Below are positions 1-10,913 of a DNA stretch of 64,000 nucleotides, one piece after another; the stretch's first letter is position 1; the number at the start of each line of letters is the position of its first letter. A model generated the notes under the pieces. That model did not search any database. It was not told the origin of the DNA and saw nothing but the letters and a program-made list of their open reading frames with translations. The position numbers and the translations under genes were made by a program. The DNA comes from Rhexocercosporidium sp. MPI-PUGE-AT-0058 (Eukaryota; Ascomycota; Leotiomycetes; Helotiales), in assembly GCA_020746875.1 (NCBI GenBank), contig JAGTJL010000023.1:682001-746000 (forward strand). Direction: 5' to 3'.

Positions 1-2436
1 TGGGATACATCGCTCTTCTATGCGTTGGGCAATGCTCTTGGTACGCTATTCTTTGGGAGAGACGCAATCGACAGGCATTAACTGTACCATGTAGGAGCCG
101 AAGCCAAAGCCCTGGGAGTCCACGTTCAACTCGGACCAGTGGCAGGACCTTTGGGCAAGATCCCCACTGTAAGTCTAAAACCACAGTGTATGAAGCCAAT
201 GCTGAAGATATACAGGGAGGTCGGAATTGGGAAGGTTTCTCGAATGATCCGTATTTGTCGGGTGTGGCTATGGCGAATGTATGTCAAGCTCTCCCCGCGA
301 TATCTTTTTCCAAGTCTAAATATAAGTCAGTCGATCAGCGGTATGCAAGCAGCTGGTGTCCAAGCCTGTGCAAAACATTATTGTCAGTCACTCCCCTGCA
401 ACTTGTCCAGTTCATCAATCTCATAGTTTTAAAGTGGGCAACGAACAAGAACGTCTCCGCGATACTCAGAGCGCCAACATTGACGACCGGACAACCCATG
501 AGGTTCACCACAACCCATCCAGCACTCGGATTCATCGCTAATACCGCACAGTTATACCTCTGGCCCTTTGCTGAAGCAGTCCGAGCGAACGTTTCTTCAG
601 TCATGTGTTCTTACAACAAGTTGAATACCACATGGGCATGTGAGAGCAAGGCTCTACTTACAGACCTACTGAAAAATGAACTTGACTTCCAAGGTTACGT
701 TGTGAGTGGTAAGTAGTACCTTCGTTCTTTCAAAACCAAACAATCATGTTTTGATACTCGAAATTCAGATTGGAACGCTCAACACACAACGGCTGGGAGT
801 GCAAACGCTGGGATGGTAAGACTTCCCCCACCCCAACTCCTGAATTCGGAACTCACACAGCCAGGACATGTCAATGCCAGGCGACAATTTCGGCGACAAC
901 AAATTTCTCTGGGGTACCGCCCTCACAAACGCTCTCTCGTCAAACCAAGTCCCCATGTCCCGTCTCGACGACATGGTGACCCGTATCCTCGCGGCCTGGT
1001 ACCTCGTCGGACAGGATAACAACTACCCAAAAGTCTCTGGATGGACATCCTGGAATGGCGGAAAAGGTGGACCAAACGTCCAGAGTGATCATAAGAATAT
1101 TGCGAGGAAAATTGCGAGAGATGGGATTGTTCTCCTGAAGAATACGGGGAATGCCCTTCCGTTGAAGAAACCAGCATCTTTGGCTGTCGTAGGATATGAT
1201 TCTATTGTCAATCCGAGGGGAGCAAATGCGTGTGTGGATCGTGGATGTAACGAGGGGACATTGGCGATGGTATTCATTCATTTGAAAACATTCATTTGGA
1301 ATGAGGAGCTGACACGCATTAGGGATGGGGTTCCGGCACTGCCGATTTCCCTGTAAGTGATACAAAGCTAAGCGAGTAATAACAAAACGATTGAACTGAC
1401 GAATGCCAGTATCTTATCTCGCCACTTGACGCCATCAAAGCACAAGCATCAAAAGACGGCACGACAGTAACATCATCCCCCAACGACACACCCTCATCAG
1501 CAGCCTCAGCAGCAAGCTCCGCAGCCACAGCTTTAGTATTCATAAACTCCGACGCAGGAGAAGGCTACATCACCGTTCGTGTCTCCCCTTACCTTTCAAC
1601 CTTAAACCCGCATCATCCACTGACAAACTACTTACTCGCAGGTCGAAGGCAACGCAGGCGACAGAATCAACCTCGACCCCTGGCACAATGGCAACGCACT
1701 CGTCTCCGCCGTCGCCGCCATCAACAAGAAAACCATCGTGGTAATCCACTCCGTCGGCCCCCTAATCCTCGAGTCTATCCTCTCCTCCCCCAACGTCATC
1801 GCTGTAGTGTGGGCCGGCATCCCTGGCCAGGAATCCGGAAACGCCCTCGTCGACATCCTCTATGGGTCTACCTCTCCCTCTGGTAAACTGCCTTACACTA
1901 TCGCCCAGCAAGCAAGCGATTACGGCACCGCAGTCATCAATGGCGATGATAGTTACCCTGAGGGCTTGTTCATCGACTACAGGCGTTTCGATAAGAATGG
2001 CATTACACCTAGATATGAATTTGGTTTTGGCCTGAGCTACACGACATTCGCTTATTCAGCCTTGACCATCTCCCCTCTCAGCACAGCCCAAGGCAGCACA
2101 ACGCCTGCACCAGGTGGTCCAAAGGGTCTCTACGAAGTTCTAGCCACCGTCACAGCAACTATTACCAACAATGGCACAGTCTCCGGCGCAGAAATCACAC
2201 AGCTTTACATTGGCCTCCCGAGCTCGGCGCCCTCCAGTCCCCCGAAACAGTTGAGGGGCTTTAGTAAGATCTCCTTGGATGCTGGAGCGAAAGCTACGGT
2301 TAGCTTCCCGTTGAGGAGGAAGGATCTGAGTTACTGGGATTCGGCGGCTAAGAAGTGGGTGTTGCCTACTGGAGCGTTCAAGGTATGGGTTGGTGCTAGT
2401 TCAAGAGATTTGAGGTTGACGGGGACATTGGCTTGA
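1..2436 (+). CDS. GH3 beta-glucosidase, 5' end outside window
   Basis: Secreted-type glycoside hydrolase family 3 enzyme, expected to remove terminal beta-glucose from cello-oligosaccharides. I reconstructed eleven exons by splice sites and family continuity: 1-40, 95-168, 216-278, 331-382, 435-502, 552-708, 769-815, 865-1269, 1323-1352, 1410-1574, 1642-2436. All joins keep frame and give 631 residues in the window. Visible GH3 hallmarks are LGPVAGPLGK, GGRNWEGFSNDPYLSG, KHY followed by GNEQE, MCSYNKLN, and the nucleophile aspartate in SDWNAQH, created across the 708/769 splice. The C-terminal half carries the GH3 C domain (GIPGQESGNAL, GKLPYTI) and a fibronectin III-like domain (YEFGFGLSYTTF onwards). 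The start and signal peptide lie left of base 1. The exon 5 acceptor (AAAG at 431-434) is the least certain junction. Family assignment is firm; substrate is inferred. Confidence 0.93.
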
Positions 2437-4632
2437 TTTGTGGTAGATGAGGAGAGGGGTTGGAAGAGAACAATATATATGCATTTGTTAGAACTGTACA
2501 TATAGTCAAAAGTGAAACATGATAAGTTTGCTTCAATTTGGTCCTCAACCAACCTCGTCCTTGTTCGTTGGTAAGCGTATGATAACCTCGACGATGTCTC
2601 CACATCTTTCTCTCGCTTAACTGTTTAGAAAAGTAGGAAGTGTGTTATAAAATATTGAATAAAACAGGTCAATTAGTAGACACCACAGTTCAAATACAGC
2701 AGATGTGTGAAAGGTCATCCTAATTTTGGACCAGTAGCTGCGGATTCTGGCCGAATCGCCGCCAGGCAGCCTTGAATCTCGAAAATTGCTGGCGAGCACG
2801 TGAGGACCTCGTGATTTTCGGATCTGTCGGTCAACAGACCTGACCTGAGCCAATCTGAGCAAGCACTACTGCATACACTAAGTGACTTAAACATAATCTC
2901 TCGCATCTCCTTCATGCGAATTGATTCTTCTCTTACTTATGTTTTTGCGTACTGATAGCAATAAGGAATCTTGACCTGCCGACTTCTGTGTGTGCCTATC
3001 ACCTTGCCACATCTCACCAAATTCATACATCTCACCAGCTCAGATATCACACCACCCTCCCACCTGGAATCAGCAAGCCCCTCGGACGATGACAGCCAAC
3101 AGCTTTTTCACGACAATACTCATTCAATCATCGGTGCATCAGAATGCCTCGGACCAACTACCAACCAGATGCGCGAGTCGATCGAGTGATGGCAAATTGC
3201 AATATCTCGTGATCATCAATCAACACACCAACTTTTACCACCTTCCTCTTCTAGACGATGAGGCTTTTGATAATCGAAAGAATCGGCACTCGCCTGGATG
3301 TTTTATTCCATGTTTTCAGCCCTCGATAGATTGGTGGTGTCACAGCTCCGGCATATCGGCGAGGAGAGACCAATGGGCTTGAGAGGTGGCGTCGAGCCTG
3401 CCAGTCAAACCTAAGACTGGAGCCATCTCCGTCATGGCTTGCCTTCTGAAGCAAAGAGACCACCCCCTTCAGAGCAATAGCTTATTTCGATCTCGACCTC
3501 AAACGGACCGCATATTCACGGGCCGAGGTATACACCGTGGCTGGACAAGGCTCATGGAATCATTGAGCCAATTCCGCTGGAAGAGCTCGGCTGTGGAAAG
3601 CAAATCATTACAAGCAGCGTTGAAAGGGAGGGATGAGGGAGGAGGCAAACTTCGAGTTCGGCTGATCCTGGTATCAGTTCAAGCCTTCTTGCCAGGGCTG
3701 GGCACTGGAGAAAAGCTTTCCATGGCGAAACTTTCCGCTGGCCTGGAGTAGTTGGACCTCCCCGCACTATGGATGCATGGGCACGACTCCCTCCCTGAAT
3801 CCCTCCAGGCATCTCGAGGTCCACACATCTATCTCCTGTCCCTGGTGAGCTCAAACTGAATTCGACCCACCGTCCAAACTTCCAAATCCAGACAATTGTT
3901 ATCTCCAACGACTTACAAGTTGCAACCTTATCTTCGTTAAAATGAAATGCTGGTGTTGCTGGATAACTTGGCTCGTATGTTCCCAGCGTCGCCTGTTGGT
4001 CTTGTGCCATGAGGTAGGTGGTGTCAACCCCTCACCATGCACGAAATTTATCCCTCCACGAATCAGCACATGGCATTCCATCGAAGCGCAGAAAGCCAAC
4101 TTACACCTTGGAGGAGAACAGTCGAGGCGTTTTCCAGCCCTGGTATCGAAGGGAATCATTGCCTTTCACTGGCTACGAAACTAAATGAAGCTTCCTCCAC
4201 ATCTACTAGTGTAACACGATGCCGTTAGATGGCTGGGTGAGAATCAAATTTTTGTGGAGGAGAGAATATCAACAAACCGGAGCTTCAGATCGACACCTTC
4301 TTCGGTCCTTCTAGCTCGACAATCGCCGGCAGGGTCATCGTCCTCATGAATGCATCTGGCCGGGGTGGTTTGGGATGTCCTCCTAGGACGAACAGAGCAG
4401 GGGCAACCGCCTGCATACCTAGCAATCTATGATCGTTCCACGGCTTGACCGACCACCAATATGATGGGGTGACACCCATACACGCTTTTAAACAAGACTG
4501 CAGCGTGAAGGCTGCATTGCCACTCGAAAGCTTGGTGTTGGTATGTACCAGGATAGGCAGACTTCCCTGTGCATGGACGGTCTGTATCCTGTGTCCCTGG
4601 AGCTGCAACATTGGACAGACCCCGCCGAAGCA
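2437..4632. other. Intergenic, no gene supported
   Basis: About 2.2 kb between the GH3 stop and the transporter promoter. Short frames on both strands overlap one another, lack family resemblance and have no consistent splice structure. It contains the GH3 3' UTR and presumably transporter regulatory DNA. I see no repeat or RNA gene. Confidence 0.6.
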
Positions 4633-4638
4633 TATAAA
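4633..4638 (+). promoter_or_regulatory. TATA-box-like element of the peptide transporter
   Basis: TATAAA lies 106 bp upstream of the transporter ATG at 4739 and is followed by a C-rich, pyrimidine-rich leader typical of fungal 5' UTRs. Position and sequence fit a core promoter. No transcript start can be seen from sequence. Confidence 0.45.
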
Positions 4639-4738
4639 GCTTCATCCCCCTACCCATAAACAGTTGTTCCACAGAGTCATCCATCCCATCTCCCCCGCAT
4701 TTACAATCATCGCTCTCTCCCAGAGCGCGAACACCAAA

Positions 4739-6768
4739 ATGACTGGAAATATCGACGATCTTGCCATTGGGCAAAAGCATGACCCTTCAGTTGCAACTCC
4801 TGCAGACTTCAAGCATGAGGGTCCAGCATCTGATCATGCAGCTGTCCCTCCTCTTGTAGTCGAAGGCAAACCAGTACAGCCGATGCGCTCAACCCACTTC
4901 TACGATTATGATTCTGAAGAGGACCAAGGCGAATATCCAACCGAAGAGGAGTTACACACGCTCCGTCGAGTTGCTGATACGATCCCATGGAGAGTCTACA
5001 CACTTGCATTCGTCGAGCTTGTCGAGCGGTTCTCCTACTACGGATCCACTGTTGTCTGTAAGTTTGCGATTCAAGTCCCAGATGTGCCAGCCTAATGTTC
5101 TACAGTCACCAATTTCATCCAGCAACCTCTCCCTAAAGGATCGAAAACTGGGGCCGGCTTTAAAGATGGACAATCTGGCGCACTCAACAAGGGACAACAA
5201 GCATCTACGGGTATAGGAACTTTCAATCAGTTCTGGGTTTACCTCATGCCACTATTCGGTGCCTACGTTGCAGACAAATATTTGGGTCGTTACAAGACAA
5301 TCTGCTATGCTCTCGCAATCGCCATTGTCGGTCATATAATCATGGTTGTCTCAGCTACTCCTACCGTAATTGTTCACCCAAGTAGTTCTCTGGGTTGTTT
5401 CCTAATTGGTATCATCATCATGGGAATTGGAACTGGTGCCTTCAAGGTAAGAATTGTTTTCCTTCTGCTGTTGGTTGTTATCTTGGGCAAGCACTGACAT
5501 AAGCCTAGCCCAATATCTCTCCTTTGATCGCAGAACAGCTTCACATCACCAAACTCGTCGTTCGCGAGAGAGAAGGTGGTGAGCGGGTCATCATTGACCC
5601 CACCGTCACACAAAGTCGAGTATACCATTACTTCTACCTTTTCATCAACATCGGTGCTCTGGTTGGACAAGTTGGCATGGTCTACGCCGAGAAATACGTC
5701 GGATTCTGGCTCTCGTTCCTTCTGCCTACATGTTTACTCTGTGTGTGCCCTATCGTCGTGTGGTACTGCCGCGATAAGTATGTGATGGCTCCACCTCAAG
5801 GCTCCGTTCTCGGAAAGGCCGTTGGACTCTTCCTTCTCGCAAACAAGGGCCGCTGGTCTCTGAACCCAGTCACAACATACAAACGACTCAACGACGGGAC
5901 GTTCTGGGAAAACGTCAAGCCATCCAACATCGAGGCCGCTCACCGCCCAGCCTGGATGACATTCGACGACCAATGGGTTGATGAAGTCGCCCGAGGATTC
6001 GCAGCGTGTTCCGTTTTCTGCTGGGTTCCTCTGTACTGGCTCACCTACAACCAGTTAAACAACAATCTCACGTCCCAAGCCGCCGTCATGACCCTCAACG
6101 GTCTCCCTAACGATGTTCTCTCCAACCTCGACCCATTCGCACTCATCATCCTCATTCCGCTTTGCGATTTAGTCTTTTGGCCCTTCCTCCGAAAGATGAA
6201 TATCCGATTTACACCTATCAAGAAGATCACAATGGGCTTCTACACCGGCGCTGCAGCTATGGTCTGGGCCGCTGTCATCCAAGCTTACATCTACAAGAAG
6301 TCAATTTGTGGGACTGGCGCTGCAGGCACACTCCCAGCTTCCCTCGGTGGAGACGGCGAAATGATGTGTCCACCGGTCGACATCAACGTGTGGGCACAAA
6401 CAGGCGCATACGTTCTCATCGCCATCTCCGAAATCCTCGCTTCAATCACTACTCTTGAGTACGCCTTCTCCAAAGCACCAAAGAACATGCGATCCCTCGT
6501 CATGTCCTTCAACCTCTTCATGTCCGCCATCTCGGCAGCTCTCGGCGAGGCTTTCGTCTCGCTTTCTGCAGACCCACTTCTTGTTTGGAACTACGGAACT
6601 ATGGCAGTGCTTGCCTTTATCGGCGGAACGTGTTTCTGGTTCCAGTACAGAGGTCTGGATAAAGAGGAGGATCATCTGAACATGCTACCCACTGGTCACT
6701 TGTACAGAGAGAAGACGGATGAAGAAGCTCTTCCCGAGCAGCCAGTTGCTCATGAGATCAAGGAGTAG
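4739..6768 (+). CDS. ptr2: PTR2/POT-family di/tripeptide transporter
   Basis: Proton-coupled oligopeptide transporter of the plasma membrane, major facilitator superfamily. Exons are 4739-5057, 5106-5446 and 5509-6768, with GT-AG introns of 48 and 62 nt, giving 639 residues. An acidic cytosolic N-terminus of about 80 residues precedes the first helix (TLAFVELVERFSYYG). The PTR2 signatures are both present: GTFNQFWVYLMPLFGAYVAD with KYLGRYKTI, and FYLFINIGALVGQ; GTGAFKPNISPLIAEQ is formed across the second splice. Twelve hydrophobic segments are plausible, with a large central loop around the LNDGTFWENV region, as in fungal Ptr2. The start is the first ATG after a C-rich leader and gives the expected length. 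Peptide import is known for the family; exact substrate range is not visible. Confidence 0.95.
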
Positions 6769-7585
6769 AGAATGAGATGGATACTATGTTCGGTAATGGG
6801 GATGGATTAGGCGGTGAATCTGTTATTTTGGCTGCGTTGGAATGGAATGGAGCGAAGATACCACTTTCTTTAGCAATTTGCTCTACAGTCTGAATAATGC
6901 AACTGTCCTTCGTATTGAATTCGAGTCGTACAACTACACGTTATCTGTGACGTTGGCAGCTTCTGGGCGGATCTGCAGCTACAAATCTCTATTTTCACGT
7001 GACTTCTCCAACCATCATCACTTGCCCATTGTCGCCTCTTCTGGGTTGCTCAATCGCCTTCACATGTCCCCAAGGTCTCAAACTATTCCACCAATGCTTC
7101 TCTCCTGTTGTCTCTTTATTAAAGTCACCGCTAGACAAAGACCGTGGCGGGTAGATTTTCCCTAAAAATAACCAGACAAGCGAGGTCAACAAACAACCTG
7201 CCGAAAACATGTCCTCGACCTGATCGAAAGAAATCCTTTCCGATCCTCTTATTGGCTATTCTATTGCGCTTATTAATTCAATATCGTCAAACAATGCCTC
7301 ACATGAAACATTGAGACACAGGAAACCTGATCTGCACATGGGAATTGGAGAGGGATATCTAGCTGGATCGGTTCTTGAAAGGAAAAGCATGAAGAAGAAC
7401 TCGGTGACAATCATGAGAATAAATGAGACTTGGCCTTTTACCGCGTTTTGCTAATTTCGCGAAGCTCTCCTCACTTACCTTCTCGTTCTGCACACAGTCC
7501 ATTGCCTGTACATACCCTCTCCCCACATCGTCGCTCCTCACTCAAACGCAGCCCCAAACTAAACCCAAATCAAATTCTTCCCAAA
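6769..7585. other. Intergenic, no gene supported
   Basis: About 0.8 kb between the transporter and the small Myb-like gene. It holds the transporter 3' UTR and a CT-rich stretch just before 7586 that may be the next leader. Nothing else recognised. Confidence 0.5.
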
Positions 7586-7918
7586 ATGTCAACCAAACCC
7601 AGTAAGCCCCTCTCAACCACCATAACGGCTCCCTCAGACATCGGCCTCCTGATCGTAGTAATAACCCAGCTCTCAATCACCACGCCTCTCGTCTATGAAA
7701 AGTTCGCCCGAGATATTGGTATCAATAGCGCCAAAGCGGCGACGCATCGCTGCCACCATCTGCGGCTGAAGATGGAGCAGGAGGCGGGTGTGGAGATGGT
7801 CAGGAAGAGGGGAGCTGCTGGAGGGAAGAATAAGAAAGAGAAAGAGGAGGGAGAGGGTGCGGAGGAACCTACAAGGGGAAAGGATAAGGTAAAGCCGGGG
7901 TTAGAAAGGGTCTGTTGA
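7586..7918 (+). CDS. Small Myb/SANT-like protein with basic tail, possibly truncated
   Basis: Frame of 110 residues from the ATG at 7586 (context CCAAAATGTC). Residues about 18-62 (DIGLLIVVITQL to KAATHRCHHLRLKM) resemble the short Myb-like helix-turn-helix module of many small nuclear proteins in filamentous ascomycetes. A Lys/Glu-rich low-complexity tail follows. The TGA at 7916-7918 is followed, in the same frame, by 61 open codons that stay lysine-rich at first and end at a TGA at 8102-8104. Either the stop is a recent nonsense mutation, or a 42-nt intron (GTAAAG at 7889, AG at 7930) removes it; that would be very short for a fungal intron. The native domain, conserved tryptophans included, is poorly kept, so a decaying paralogue is also possible. 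Confidence 0.45.
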   Translation: MSTKPSKPLSTTITAPSDIGLLIVVITQLSITTPLVYEKFARDIGINSAKAATHRCHHLRLKMEQEAGVEMVRKRGAAGGKNKKEKEEGEGAEEPTRGKDKVKPGLERVC

Positions 7919-9210
7919 AAGAAGGCTAAGAAGCCTGGAGGAAATAAGGTGAAGAAAGGACAACAAATAGTTGAGTCTGAGGAAGTACATTCAACGACTT
8001 GCTGTCCCTTTAAGGAGATGATTCAGATGGTGAGTCTGAATCGTCGTTGTCCGGAAGGGGAAGGAGACGAAAATAAATCTCGGCACGAGCATTGTGAAGT
8101 CTGAGGATACGACTGAGCAGGGCATTGGAACTGAAATGGTGACTGGTGATGATGAGCATGAGGGCAGTTCAAGCGAGGCTTGAGGCAGGTCTCTAATATT
8201 TAGAGGAGGAATCTCAGTCCGCCATAAGGAACATGATGAAGATGAGGAATTCTTGGGGGACATTCCATCCTCTTTGCTTGTATTTGAATTTGTAAAGATA
8301 TGAGAGAGCAAAACAGTCGGTATTGCCACCCCCACGCATGGCGACCTCTTCATCCCCTAACTAAGCTCCCCCTTTTGACCAATTAAAGAAGTCATGATTC
8401 GGAATCGAGACGTACGACTCTCAACCATTTCTCATTTATGCGAGACTGCCGTATACAGAAGACAAGCAAGCGCTTCGATTAGCCGTAAGACCCATATCTT
8501 CTCAAGTAACTCTTTCTAGTGTGGTCCAGCCCAGCGCAAGATCATACACATGATCCACCCCCTTCTTAACCACGTGATATATCAGTCTCTCGAAGTTTGA
8601 AAGTCCAACTGATCCCGGCGCGGCTATGGCGCAATCCGCAATACACTGTTCTGTCCGTAATTCTCTTCCTAAAATTGGTTAGTTCCTTAGACTCGGGCTG
8701 ATCCACATTCTACGAGTCTAGCTTTTCCACCTTGTTGGATACCTCCAAGCCTTCACTTCTTCTTGTAAGAAACATCCGTATTCTTCAAACGTTAAAATTT
8801 GAGTCCTAACACCCTCATCATAGAATATAATACTTGTCTTTGTGTAGAGCCGACAAAGCAGCAAATGGAATTCCCTCCCTCAAGACGAGATCTGAGATCT
8901 ACAGAACCTGAAAAGAAACAACTTAAGCTAAACACCAGCAAAAACTAACCTCACACCATGTGACGCATTCCCTGTCCTTGCATATGCAAAGACATAAGTT
9001 TGGGGGTTTTCAATGACATGGCATGCTGAGTTTGAGTGGGGTGTACACAAAGCATAAAAGGTGAATTTCAGATGGACATTTTCTTGTGCAAGCAACCTTC
9101 TATCACCAGTTGACTTCACTTCTTTGACCAGTTCAACTTTTTAATCACTTGACTTTTATCTAGCCATACCCTTCTTCTCTCTCTATAACATAGTCTCCTA
9201 ACCCACAGTC
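7919..9210. other. Intergenic; includes in-frame tail of the Myb-like gene
   Basis: Bases 7919-8104 continue the frame of the upstream small gene beyond its TGA. The remainder, to the nicotianamine synthase ATG, shows no coding pattern. CT-rich sequence at about 9170-9205 probably belongs to the next 5' leader. Confidence 0.5.
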
Positions 9211-10461
9211 ATGGTTCTCCTTCTCTCCAACCTACTCGCTGCGTGGAAGATCAAGCTGAAGTCTGGGGCAAAAGTGGAGCCTAAGATTGTTTCCACCGCT
9301 TCCACTTCATCTACGACCATGGCCTCTACGAGAGACGTTGGTAATGAAGAAGCTGAAGCTCTGATCTCGCAAGTACTGGATATCTATGGGAAGCTCCATG
9401 CTCGTGGAAGTGATGATCTGAAGCCCTGCGATGAAGTCAACCATTTATTCATTGATTTGGTGGGCATGTGTGTTAAGACTATCAGCGAGGATGTGACAAA
9501 CAAGGTATGAGAAGTAGAGTTTGGCTCCTTCTTTGGGTGACTTGGATGCCAAGGAACTTCAAGCCGGGAGCGCCCTTCTAACATCTTCTAGGTTCTCAAC
9601 GACGCCCGAGTTATCCCTATTCTCCCCTCCTTGCGTAAGCTCTGCGGTGCCGCTGAATGCCATTTGGAGTCCCACTGGGCAAAGTACATATCAGGTGATA
9701 CGTCCTCGACTTCCAAAAATGGTAAACAAACCCCCTTACTCAGACTCAGGTATCTAAGTCTAACCTCCTCGTAGTCCACGACCGCTTAGCCGAATTCCCA
9801 TACTATTCAAACTACGTCGATCTGACTCGCATGGAACTCTCCGCCCTCAACTCTCTCATCGCGCCATCTTCCATACCCCTACACCGGTTCGCTTTCATCG
9901 GCTCAGGTCCCCTCCCGCTGACCAGCCTTTGTATATATCAGACAGCCGCTTCCTTCACACACCCCGGCCAAAACATCACTGCTGGAAATAGCGTGGAAGT
10001 CCTCAATATCGATGTCAATCCCAAAGCCACCTCTGAGTCCACACAGCTCTGCAAGCTACTCGGTCCTAGTGCAAGTGGCATGAAATTCCAATGTTCTCCG
10101 GCCCATTCCTCCGAGCTTGACCTCTCGGGTTTCGATGTCGTCTACCTCGCTGCTCTCGTAGGATCCACGCAGGCCGAGAAGGAAGTTCTGCTAGAGAGTG
10201 TTGTTGGGAGAATGAGAGAGGGCGCATACCTGGTTGTTCGAAGTGCAGAGAGGTTACGACGGCTGTTATACGCTGTGAGTTACTTCAGATCTTCCTTCAT
10301 CTCTTCGTGGAACTTATACTGACAGTAAACAGGAATTCGACCCAACGGCGGAGAAGGTTCTCGACTGCTTGGATATTTGCTTGGCTGTACACCCCTACAA
10401 TTTTGTCGTGAACTCGGTAATCATTGGGAAGGTCAGGAGCAGAAACGCAGCCAAAGAATAA
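9211..10461 (+). CDS. Nicotianamine synthase-like protein
   Basis: Predicted to condense S-adenosylmethionine aminobutyl groups into nicotianamine or a shorter analogue, a cytosolic metal chelator. Exons 9211-9504, 9592-9721, 9775-10274 and 10333-10461 join in frame to 350 residues. Family features are EAEALISQVLDIYGKL and LKPCDEVNHLFIDLVG near the N-terminus, FPYYSNYVDLTRMEL, and the Rossmann-like SAM-binding core: FIGSGPLPLTSLCI, the acid end of the next strand in VLNIDVNP, and FDVVYLAALVG. A downstream ATG at 9319 (MASTRDVG) is an alternative start that removes a basic 36-residue extension; the upstream ATG was kept because it is open and follows a pyrimidine-rich leader. It is convergent with TRA1, 452 bp apart. 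Family assignment is good; product chain length cannot be told from sequence. Confidence 0.88.
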
Positions 10462-10913
10462 CATTGATGGAGGCGTAACGGAGGCTGATGGGATAGTAAG
10501 GGGACGTTGCTGTGTGTTGCTAGGGACTTGCGGGGTATGGCTATCAGAGGATGGGAGGCATTCATCTGCACCTAGCAGATACACAGACTGTACAGTACAG
10601 TAGCTGGCTTCTAGTGCAACGTATTCAATAACCACGTATCCGCAGACTCACAATCACCACGAATGCACAAGGCCTAATTAAAAGCGAATTTGATACTATA
10701 CAGCTCGCTATTAGATATTCATGAACTGCACAAAGTATCAGCCGCCACATCTTTCGCCCATTTTGTCACCGATCCCATGGAAAAGAAGCCAAACGCCACG
10801 CTAAAGCAAATGCCACCCACTCAGTGTCCTCCATAACGCCGAATCCGTACCAGTACACACATGTGCTTGCTCCGTCATCTTAAGCTCCCTCACATATCCT
10901 GTAACTCCTCCAC
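10462..10913. other. Convergent 3' intergenic
   Basis: 452 bp between the ends of the nicotianamine synthase and TRA1 genes. Only untranslated and termination sequence is expected; no motif strong enough to name. Confidence 0.5.

Noticed and set aside
1270..1322. Frameshift in the GH3 gene near the GCNEGTLAM text
   Set aside because: A normal GT-AG intron (1270-1322) restores the family sequence GWGSGT, so the gene is intact here.
3386..4010. Overlapping open frames on both strands
   Set aside because: No family resemblance, mutual overlap, and no start or splice context that favours one of them.
7602..7637. GTAAGC...CTCAG as an intron in the small Myb-like gene
   Set aside because: Only 36 nt, shorter than workable fungal introns, and the frame is open across it.
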